Positions 7,712-12,503 of a stretch of DNA of 12,503 nt are shown piece by piece. Position numbers and translations under genes: made by a program. The notes beneath the pieces were generated by a model, which saw only the letters and a program-made list of their open reading frames with translations, ran no database searches and had not been told where the DNA came from. Origin of the DNA: Robiginitomaculum sp. (lineage in GTDB: Bacteria; Pseudomonadota; Alphaproteobacteria; Caulobacterales; Maricaulaceae); NCBI GenBank assembly GCA_021647375.1, contig JAKIUV010000076.1, forward strand, positions 1 to 12,503, read 5' to 3'. Position 1 is the stretch's first letter, and each line of letters begins with the position of its first letter.

Positions 7712-9464
7712 ACTTCTTGCTTCATTTAGCCCGGCTTTCATTCTAATTGCCGCAGGTGTTTTGGCCGGATTTATCCCGACCTCCAAACCGGGCACATTTA
7801 TAAGTAAAGTCCTGATGATCGGTGCGCCTGCATTGGCTTTGGTGCTCATCAATGTGATTTATTACGGACAGACCGAAAACACATATCTCGGTGGTCAGAT
7901 AAGCTTTGCCGGCATTGAGCTTACCACTTTGCGTATTGATAGCCTCAGCATAATTTGGGGGTATATCTTTTGTTTTGCGGGCATACTCAACGGGATTTAC
8001 GGCCTGCACGAGAAATGCAAAATCACCGATACCAGTGCGCTCATCTATACGGGTGCCGGGGTCGGGGCGGTATTTGCCGGGGATCTCATCACCCTGTTTA
8101 TGTTCTGGGAACTTCTCGCTTTGTCGTCCGTGTTTATTGTCTGGCGCGGTGGGCCTAAGTCCTACCCGGCTGGTATGCGCTATCTCGCTATGCATATTCT
8201 ATCGGGTGTTTTATTATTGGCGGGCTTAGTGATTTATGGCCGCGCCACAGGGTCTTATGCTTTTAATAATATTGGGATTGATGCGCCGGGTGGCTGGTTA
8301 ATGTTGCTGGCATTTGGTATCAAGGCTGGCTTCCCGTTCTTGCACAATTGGATACAAGATTCCTATCCGCGCTCCAGTGTAACGGGAACGGTTATTCTAT
8401 CGGTATTCACCACAAAATTGGCGATTTATGCATTGGCTCGCGGCTTTGCCGGAACGGAAATGCTCATATATATTGGTGCCGTGATGACCGTGTTTCCGAT
8501 ATTTTTTGCGGTGCTGGAAAACGATCTGCGCAAAGTGCTGTCCTATAGTCTCAACAACCAGCTCGGCTTTATGGTTGTGGGTGTTGGTATCGGCAGTCAA
8601 TTAGCCTTGAACGGTGTTGCGGCGCATATGGTTTCTCATATTTTGTATAAATCACTATTGTTCATGAGCATAGGTGCGGTCTTGCACAGGGTGGGCACGG
8701 CTAAGGCATCGGAACTGGGGGGGCTGTTTCGCTCCATGCCCTATACGGCGGTGTTTTGTATGATCGGGGCGGCGGCCATTTCCGCAGTACCGCTATTTGC
8801 TGGCTTTGTCTCCAAGGCTATGATTATTACCGCCGTGTTTGAAAATGGTCATCTCGTGGTATATGCCATGTTATTATTTGCATCTGCCGGGGTGTTGGAA
8901 CATAGCGGCATCAAAGTACCATATTTCACATTCTTCGCCCATGACAGCGGCAAGCGGGTCAAGGAAGCGCCCTGGAATATGTTGACGGCTATGGGCATTG
9001 CCGCATTCCTATGTATTTATCTGGCAATACCAGGGACGTATGGCGGCATGCAGTATTTGTATAGCCTGTTGCCGAACGAAGTTGCGGGCGCGGCTAAATA
9101 TAACCCCTATACCGATTACCATGTCATCTTCCAGATGCAGCTTATTATGGCGGCGGTGTTTGCTTTTGCCTTGCTGAAGCGTCTCGGCCTTTATCCGCCA
9201 GAACGCCGTGCGGAGATATTGGATTTCGACTGGACATATAGACGCCTTGGCTTGTCACTATTAAAATGGGGCAGTGCAATATGGACCCGTCTCGGCGCAG
9301 TGATTATCTTTGTGCTTCGGGGTATGTTTGCAAATATAGGCAAGCGTTTGTATCAGGTGTTTAGCCCGGCAGGTGCCCTCAGCGAGGAGGCACCCACCGG
9401 TATAGCCGTCGTGCTGATTGCTGGCATGTTGTCAGCGGCCTTGTTCATTGTTTACTTTTTGTAA
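7704..9464 (+). CDS. MrpD/NuoL-like proton-conducting subunit 3 with C-terminal extension
   Basis: This is the longest of the three antiporter-like subunits (586 residues). Core residues are present: Glu136 in helix 5 (FMFWELLALSS), Lys207 in helix 7 (FGIKAGFPFLHNWIQDSYP), Lys238 in helix 8, His308, His312 and Lys316 in helix 10 (VSHILYKSLLF) and Lys371 in helix 12 (GFVSKAM). After the 14-helix core comes a long, partly amphipathic stretch (about 500-560, with ILDFDWTYRRLG) and a terminal hydrophobic helix (about 565-586). NuoL and MrpA end in a comparable lateral helix plus one anchoring helix, so this subunit may play the MrpA N-terminal role, with the DUF4040 protein supplying the rest. 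GGGGAGG at 7691-7697 serves the ATG, which lies inside the end of the preceding gene. Confidence 0.9.
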   Translation: MLELLASFSPAFILIAAGVLAGFIPTSKPGTFISKVLMIGAPALALVLINVIYYGQTENTYLGGQISFAGIELTTLRIDSLSIIWGYIFCFAGILNGIYGLHEKCKITDTSALIYTGAGVGAVFAGDLITLFMFWELLALSSVFIVWRGGPKSYPAGMRYLAMHILSGVLLLAGLVIYGRATGSYAFNNIGIDAPGGWLMLLAFGIKAGFPFLHNWIQDSYPRSSVTGTVILSVFTTKLAIYALARGFAGTEMLIYIGAVMTVFPIFFAVLENDLRKVLSYSLNNQLGFMVVGVGIGSQLALNGVAAHMVSHILYKSLLFMSIGAVLHRVGTAKASELGGLFRSMPYTAVFCMIGAAAISAVPLFAGFVSKAMIITAVFENGHLVVYAMLLFASAGVLEHSGIKVPYFTFFAHDSGKRVKEAPWNMLTAMGIAAFLCIYLAIPGTYGGMQYLYSLLPNEVAGAAKYNPYTDYHVIFQMQLIMAAVFAFALLKRLGLYPPERRAEILDFDWTYRRLGLSLLKWGSAIWTRLGAVIIFVLRGMFANIGKRLYQVFSPAGALSEEAPTGIAVVLIAGMLSAALFIVYFL

Positions 9465-9856
9465 TGGCTGATAAGGAATATATCCTTGAACTGGCCGCAG
9501 AGGTGGCGGCAGCATTTGTCAGTAATAATAACCTAGAACCAGATGCGCTACCCGGCTTAATTAAGTCTATTTTCAGTGCCATGGAAGAAAGCCTGAGCGA
9601 GGATGTGTCGGGCGGCGGAGAAATGCTCGTACCCGCCGTACCCGTTGATCAATCCGTACATGACGATTATTTGATCTGCCTAGAGGACGGCAAAAAGTAC
9701 AAATCCCTGAAACGCCATTTGCGCACCAGTCACGAAATGACGCCCAAGATCTATACCGATAAATGGGGACTGCCTGTGGATTACCCTATGGTGGCACCAA
9801 ATTACTCGAGACAACGCTCAAAACTCGCCAAGCGCACGGGATTGGGCAAGTCCTGA
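9464..9856 (+). CDS. mucR: MucR/Ros family zinc-finger transcriptional regulator
   Basis: A 130-residue protein of the Ros/MucR family, DNA-binding regulators found mainly in Alphaproteobacteria. The N-terminal half (ILELAAEVAAAFVSNN) resembles the oligomerisation part. The zinc finger ICLEDGKKYKSLKRHLRTSH (71-90) has ligands Cys72, Asp75, His85 and His90, giving Cx2Dx9Hx4H. It is followed by the family phrase KWGLPVDYPMVAPNY. MucR proteins bind AT-rich DNA and mostly repress. The ATG overlaps the stop of antiporter subunit 3 (TAATG) and has no visible ribosome site, so translation is probably coupled to the operon unless an internal promoter exists. Whether it controls the antiporter genes, the PAS gene or distant targets cannot be told from the sequence. 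Confidence 0.93.
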   Translation: MADKEYILELAAEVAAAFVSNNNLEPDALPGLIKSIFSAMEESLSEDVSGGGEMLVPAVPVDQSVHDDYLICLEDGKKYKSLKRHLRTSHEMTPKIYTDKWGLPVDYPMVAPNYSRQRSKLAKRTGLGKS

Positions 9857-9862
9857 AGATTA

Positions 9863-9877
9863 GATTCCAATTGAATC
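9863..9877. promoter_or_regulatory. Palindrome of two GANTC sites
   Basis: GATTC-CAATT-GAATC is a 5-bp inverted repeat seven bases after the mucR stop. Both arms are GANTC, the sequence methylated by the alphaproteobacterial cell-cycle methylase CcrM. No T-run follows, so it is a poor terminator. Confidence 0.5.
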
Positions 9878-9966
9878 GGTTCCGGTATAAAAAACTACAC
9901 TATTTTGCTAAATATCTTTGTTTTTTTGAAAATCGTGCCTGTATTTGCGCAACTTCATAACCAATA

Positions 9967-9981
9967 GTAACGATTCATTAA
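9967..9981 (+). promoter_or_regulatory. CtrA-like box upstream of the PAS gene
   Basis: GTAA-N7-TTAA matches 7 of 8 bases of the CtrA consensus TTAA-N7-TTAA and contains a GATTC (9972-9976) in its spacer. The TTAA is followed by CCAT, as in many CtrA half-sites. It lies 27 bp before the PAS gene start. Single sites of this kind occur by chance, so the call is tentative. Confidence 0.35.
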
Positions 9982-10008
9982 CCATATCGGCCTCGCAGAA
10001 GAGGTGGG

Positions 10009-10533
10009 ATGTTCGGGGGAATCATGTTAGCTGGAAACGCATTACGCCATCAAATGATATTGCCACAGCAGCAATACGTGTATGATTATTGGCGCTCAAA
10101 GTGCCAAATAGGGCGGTTGCCATGCCGTGGCGATATTGATCCTGCGGATATATGCGAGCATTTGCCAATGATCTCTGTGATTGAAACTTGCGACATGTCC
10201 GAGCAGACACGGTTCAAATACCGTCTGGCGGGAACCGGGTTTTGGGAAATGTTTGATGCCGAAATTTCTGGACAATATATCGATCAACTCCCGATTGGAA
10301 ATAGACGCGAGTATTGGCACCGTGTGCTCAGCCGAGTGATGAAATTGCGCCGTCCGTCGGCAGGCGTAACCAAGCCTGGAACACCTATGCGCGGTCACCT
10401 AGCACAGTTTTGGATTCGGCTTCCTTTGTCCGACGACGGCGTAAATGTTACATCTATCCTTGGTTTTGACCACTTGGTCAAATATTCGGAACTAGTGCAC
10501 TATATCGAAACACCTGAAAGAATAACTGCATAA
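10009..10533 (+). CDS. PAS_5-type domain protein
   Basis: A 174-residue soluble protein resembling the alphaproteobacterial PAS_5 family. The opening YVYDYWRSKCQIGRLPCRGD and the core RFKYRLAGTGFWEMF followed by SGQYIDQL (about 68-94) are typical. The single PAS-like domain fills nearly the whole chain and no output domain is attached, so it is more likely a sensor or partner subunit than a complete signalling protein. The ligand is unknown. ATG 10009 has AGAAGAGG just upstream; an in-frame ATG at 10024 preceded by GGGGGA is equally plausible and would shorten it by five residues. The upstream region is rich in GANTC and has a CtrA-like box. Confidence 0.8.
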   Translation: MFGGIMLAGNALRHQMILPQQQYVYDYWRSKCQIGRLPCRGDIDPADICEHLPMISVIETCDMSEQTRFKYRLAGTGFWEMFDAEISGQYIDQLPIGNRREYWHRVLSRVMKLRRPSAGVTKPGTPMRGHLAQFWIRLPLSDDGVNVTSILGFDHLVKYSELVHYIETPERITA

Positions 10534-10575
10534 AAACAATGATTAGCCAAAAATTCCCGGAGGGAAAAACTAAAT

Positions 10576-10611
10576 TTAACCATTCATTCACCATAAAAAT
10601 AGGAATATAAT
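10576..10611 (+). promoter_or_regulatory. Candidate CtrA-type promoter of the DnaA-domain-IV gene
   Basis: TTAA-N7-TTCA at 10576-10590 matches 7 of 8 bases of the CtrA consensus and also fits the extended form TTAACC-N5-TTCACC. A perfect TATAAT lies at 10606-10611, 15 bp after the box, so the box covers the -35 position. That is the usual arrangement at CtrA-activated promoters. No good TTGACA is present, as expected for an activator-dependent promoter. The gene start is 62 bp further on. Confidence 0.45.
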
Positions 10612-10635
10612 CCTTTATAGGATAATTTGTCCTAT
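10599..10635. promoter_or_regulatory. Nested inverted repeats (AGGA/TCCT), candidate operator
   Basis: Four alternating half-sites AGGA, TCCT, AGGA and TCCT start at 10601, 10611, 10619 and 10630. The second pair forms a perfect 6-bp palindrome ATAGGA-N7-TCCTAT (10617-10635), and the middle pair forms ATCCT-N4-AGGAT. The cluster overlaps the TATAAT and runs into the presumed transcription start, a normal place for a repressor site. The binding protein is unknown. Confidence 0.45.
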
Positions 10636-10673
10636 GTTCTATAGCCAACCCTTGAAGGTAAAACGGAGGATGT

Positions 10674-11018
10674 ATGGGCGATAGAACGAGAGAACAAGAA
10701 CAAGCATTGGCACAATTGGTGTGCGCAATCGTTTCCATTGAGTTCGGCGTGCCGAGCGTGGGCCTGATCAGCCCGACTAAAGGCCCAGCTCATATGAGTT
10801 TCGCAAGACAGGTCTCTATGTATTTGATGCATGTGGTTTTTCAAGTCCGCATCAGCAATGTAGGCCACGCGTTCACCCGCGACCCCAGCACAGCAAGTTA
10901 TGCCTGCCATCTGATTGAGAATGAGCGGGAGGATTTACTCTTTGATCAAAAACTACAAAAGCTGGAAGAATTTCTTACGTCTTCCTTGATTTTAAAAAAC
11001 TTGCGTAGAGCAGGGTAA
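10674..11018 (+). CDS. Stand-alone DnaA domain-IV-like DNA-binding protein
   Basis: This 114-residue protein corresponds only to the C-terminal, DnaA-box-binding domain of the replication initiator. It has no ATPase or DnaB-contact domain. The match runs from the first helices (LVCAIVSIEFGVP) through ARQVSMYLMHVVF (44-56) and ISNVGHAFTRDPSTASYACHLIE (60-82), aligning with the DnaA pattern ARQ-AM-L, IG-FGGRDHTTV-HA. Arg69 and Asp70 of the recognition motif are kept, but the usual His-Thr becomes Pro71-Ser72, so box preference may differ. It could regulate transcription or compete at DnaA boxes; this is inference. The ATG at 10674 has ACGGAGG at 10664-10670. The DUF6456 gene follows 3 bp after the stop, so the two are co-transcribed. 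Confidence 0.83.
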   Translation: MGDRTREQEQALAQLVCAIVSIEFGVPSVGLISPTKGPAHMSFARQVSMYLMHVVFQVRISNVGHAFTRDPSTASYACHLIENEREDLLFDQKLQKLEEFLTSSLILKNLRRAG

Positions 11019-11021
11019 GGC

Positions 11022-11786
11022 ATGGCAAGGGAGGGGAGGGTGTTGCAATTAATGCTGGATAAGCGCGGCGTGATTATGATGACCGGGACACGGCGGGACG
11101 CCTATGCTATTGTCCCGCGCGGCGACAAGCGCTGTCGTCCTGTGGGCTGGGTTGCTGATGATTTACTCGCCCACTTGCTGGCGCAAGGTACCATCGTGGA
11201 AAAAGGCACAAGCTATATCCTTGATCCAGGTTATAAACGCCGATGTGTGGTTGGCAAAGCACACGGCATGGACACGGCCTATGCCAACCAGCATCGCAAT
11301 TTGGAAAGCTGTAATATCTACCATCCAGACGGGATTAAACGGCCCGTGCGGATTAATGGTCATCTCTCCGCCTTGACCAAACTGGCCAATTCCAGGGATG
11401 GCAGCGGTCAAAACTTCTTACAACCGAACGAGATAGAAGCAGCATCGTGCTTTGCGGCTGATTACGACCGTTCCATGATGGCCGCAATCTCTACGCAAAA
11501 TTATGGCGATACGGGCGGGGGGAAACGTTCAGTTAATACGGCAGAACATATTACGTTGAGCGCATTGGATGCGCGAAAACGGGTGATGGATGCACTTGAA
11601 CTTGTCGGGCCGGGTCTCGACAAGGCACTGACGGCTCTCTGCGCGAGCGATATGACTATGGGGGCACTGGAAGTATCCGAAAATTGGGCGCGAGGTTCAG
11701 GCAAAACTGTGCTTAAGTTGGCGCTTTCCCGGCTAAGTGAATTCTATGGGTGCCGGCCAGGCGCCTCGGCCAAGCGATCACGTTAA
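11022..11786 (+). CDS. DUF6456 domain protein
   Basis: Residues 112-243 match the alphaproteobacterial DUF6456 domain: an opening SPL-like HLSALTKLANSRDG, EIEAASCFAADYDR (137-150), then ALDARKRVMDALELVGPGLD (181-200) and GKTVLKLALSRLSEFYG (227-243). The N-terminal ~100 residues hold a small domain with several Cys and His of unclear role. The second half, all helices with basic patches, looks DNA-binding, but this is not proven. It is paired with the DnaA-domain-IV gene upstream, so a joint regulatory role is likely. Start is uncertain: ATG 11022 has a weakly spaced site, while the purine block at 11029-11040 would better serve ATG 11052. The 3' end overlaps the convergent sufE by 9 nt. Confidence 0.75.
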   Translation: MAREGRVLQLMLDKRGVIMMTGTRRDAYAIVPRGDKRCRPVGWVADDLLAHLLAQGTIVEKGTSYILDPGYKRRCVVGKAHGMDTAYANQHRNLESCNIYHPDGIKRPVRINGHLSALTKLANSRDGSGQNFLQPNEIEAASCFAADYDRSMMAAISTQNYGDTGGGKRSVNTAEHITLSALDARKRVMDALELVGPGLDKALTALCASDMTMGALEVSENWARGSGKTVLKLALSRLSEFYGCRPGASAKRSR

Positions 11787-12209
11787 CAACTGGGCGGCAC
11801 CTTTCTTGATGCGGGCAATCATGGCGTGTAGGCCGTTTGAGCGCTGGGGGGTTAAATGCTCTTCAAGGCCAAGCTTGGACAGGATTGCGGCTGCATCTAT
11901 GTTGGTTATCGCTTGCGCCGTCCGGCCAGAGAAAAGTGTCAGAACAACGGCCACCAAGCCTTTGACAATATGGGCATCGCTATCACCGCGAAAGTTCAAG
12001 ATAGGGTTGGCGCTGTCACCTTGGGTCTCTTGGACGAGCCAAACCTGAGAAACGCAGCCATTGACTTTCGTTTCGGGATTGCGCTCTGCATCTGTTAAGG
12101 GCGCAAGGGCTTTACCCAGTTCTATCACATGCATGTAACGGTCTTCCCAATCATCCAAAAAGGAAAAATCATCTATCATGTCTTGAATGTTTTGCGGCAT
12201 ATTGGTCAT
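11778..12209 (-). CDS. sufE: SufE family sulfur-acceptor protein
   Basis: SufE takes sulfur from the cysteine desulfurase SufS and passes it on for iron-sulfur cluster assembly in the cytoplasm. The 143-residue product has the family features DDFSFLDDWEDRY near the N-terminus, the sulfur-accepting Cys52 in KVNGCVSQVWLV, FRGDSDAHIVKGLVA and a C-terminal LTPQRSNGL. Size and Cys position fit the family (E. coli SufE uses Cys51). I chose ATG at 12209; the ATG at 12200 also fits, and neither has a good ribosome site. A longer frame from a TTG at 12278 adds residues not typical of SufE. No other suf genes are in the window, so this is a lone sufE. It converges on, and overlaps, the DUF6456 gene. 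Confidence 0.92.
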   Translation of the reverse strand: MTNMPQNIQDMIDDFSFLDDWEDRYMHVIELGKALAPLTDAERNPETKVNGCVSQVWLVQETQGDSANPILNFRGDSDAHIVKGLVAVVLTLFSGRTAQAITNIDAAAILSKLGLEEHLTPQRSNGLHAMIARIKKGAAQLLT

Positions 12210-12355
12210 GGGTGCCACATAGGGGTATGCTAGCAAAAACGCAAGGTCTTGGATGCGGAAAGAGCATGTAAAGCGCAACCAAATATAAATGATCCTATTA
12301 ATAACAGTAATTTCCGCTGTTTGTAGGGCGTAATGCTTTAGGGCGGCGAGAGGTG

Positions 12356-12390
12356 TTTCGCTGAAAAACGGCGTGCGGCGTGGAGCGAAA
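12356..12390. repeat. Inverted repeat with a 7-bp tandem in its loop
   Basis: TTTCGCT (12356-12362) and AGCGAAA (12384-12390) form a perfect 7-bp inverted repeat. The 21-nt loop contains CGGCGTG twice in tandem (12369-12375, 12376-12382). It lies in the divergent region upstream of sufE and has no T-run, so it is more likely a protein site than a terminator. No further role is visible. Confidence 0.5.
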
Positions 12391-12438
12391 TAAAATCCAA
12401 ACTCTTTAACCTATTGAAATAGCTGGAAGTATTATCCT

Positions 12439-12458
12439 ATTTCTCTCTGAAGAGAAAT
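12439..12458. repeat. Perfect 8-bp hairpin ahead of a possible gene start
   Basis: ATTTCTCT-CTGA-AGAGAAAT can fold into an 8-bp stem with a 4-nt loop. It ends 7 bp before the ATG at 12466. AT-rich and without a following T-run at once, it could affect translation or be a regulator site. The rest of 12210-12438 has no gene that I can support. Confidence 0.5.
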
Positions 12459-12465
12459 CTTATCC

Positions 12466-12503
12466 ATGAGTTTTTTTGGTGGGGTATATTGGGGGTATGA
12501 ATA
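12466..12503 (+). CDS. Possible gene start running off the right edge
   Basis: An ATG opens a frame of 12 codons (starting MSFFGGVYWGYE) that stays open to the window edge. A weak AGAGA ribosome-like site is about 10 bp upstream. The piece is too short to identify, and it may be non-coding. Confidence 0.2.
   Translation, partial: MSFFGGVYWGYE

Noticed and set aside
7743..8195. Long minus-strand frame (150 codons) opposite antiporter subunit 3
   Set aside because: It lies wholly within a well-supported membrane protein gene, has a composition unlike real proteins here, and no recognisable domain.
10553..10565. TTCCC-GGA-GGGAA hairpin after the PAS gene as a terminator
   Set aside because: The stem is only 5 bp and no T-run follows on the + strand; the T-run lies on the - strand, where there is no nearby gene to terminate.
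11737..12098. Two plus-strand frames across the sufE region
   Set aside because: They are antisense to sufE, whose catalytic Cys motif and family phrases are clear on the other strand.
12178..12209. Leaderless promoter for sufE (TTGCGT and TATGTG just before the ATG, reverse strand)
   Set aside because: The -10 matches only half of the consensus; lack of a ribosome site alone is not enough to support a leaderless transcript.
12460..12468. DnaA-box-like TTATCCATG near the right edge
   Set aside because: It matches only 7 of 9 bases of TTATCCACA, is single, and overlaps a possible start codon; there is no sign of an origin such as clustered boxes or an AT-rich unwinding region.

Overview
The window looks like chromosomal DNA of an alphaproteobacterium of moderate GC content. 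The evidence is a set of families typical of that class: a DUF2336 protein, a MucR/Ros zinc-finger regulator, a PAS_5-type protein, a stand-alone DnaA-domain-IV protein next to a DUF6456 protein, and a SufE with alphaproteobacterial wording. Nothing points to a phage, transposon, CRISPR array, tRNA or rRNA.

Layout. (1) Positions 3-1262 hold the 3' part of a DUF2336 gene that is open to the left edge. (2) Positions 1396-9464 hold a tightly packed ten-gene operon, all on the + strand, with gene junctions from a 1-nt gap to an 8-nt overlap. It encodes an Mrp/Mnh-type cation/proton antiporter complex in the order MrpE, MrpF, MrpG, a MbhD/MbhE-like DUF4040 protein, MrpB, MrpC, a first MrpD-like antiporter subunit, a second one, a small two-helix membrane protein and a third, longer antiporter subunit. 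(3) Positions 9464-9856 encode a MucR-type regulator whose ATG overlaps the stop codon of the last antiporter gene. (4) Positions 10009-10533 encode a PAS_5 protein behind an intergenic stretch rich in GANTC sites. (5) Positions 10674-11786 encode a DnaA-domain-IV-only protein and a DUF6456 protein behind a promoter-like region with a CtrA-like box, a perfect TATAAT and nested inverted repeats. (6) SufE is convergent on the - strand and overlaps the DUF6456 gene by 9 nt. (7) The last ~290 bases contain only small inverted repeats and a possible gene start at the right edge.

How the genes work together. The order E-F-G-(MbhD/E)-B-C-D is that of the antiporter half of archaeal membrane-bound hydrogenases (mbhA-H), but no hydrogenase or other redox subunit follows. 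Two more ion-pumping subunits and a small linker protein follow instead. In classical Mrp, MrpA is one large protein combining a NuoL-like part with a MbhD/E-like tail. Here those parts appear split between the DUF4040 gene and one of the large subunits, most likely the last, which ends in a NuoL/MrpA-like lateral-helix tail. All three large subunits keep the charged residues used for proton transfer in complex I and Mrp. The complex probably exchanges Na+ or K+ for H+ across the inner membrane. I believe similar clusters exist in other proteobacteria, so the layout is not claimed as new, but the role of the extra subunits and the coupled regulator seems poorly defined. The regulatory genes downstream carry sequence hints of CtrA/CcrM-type cell-cycle control.
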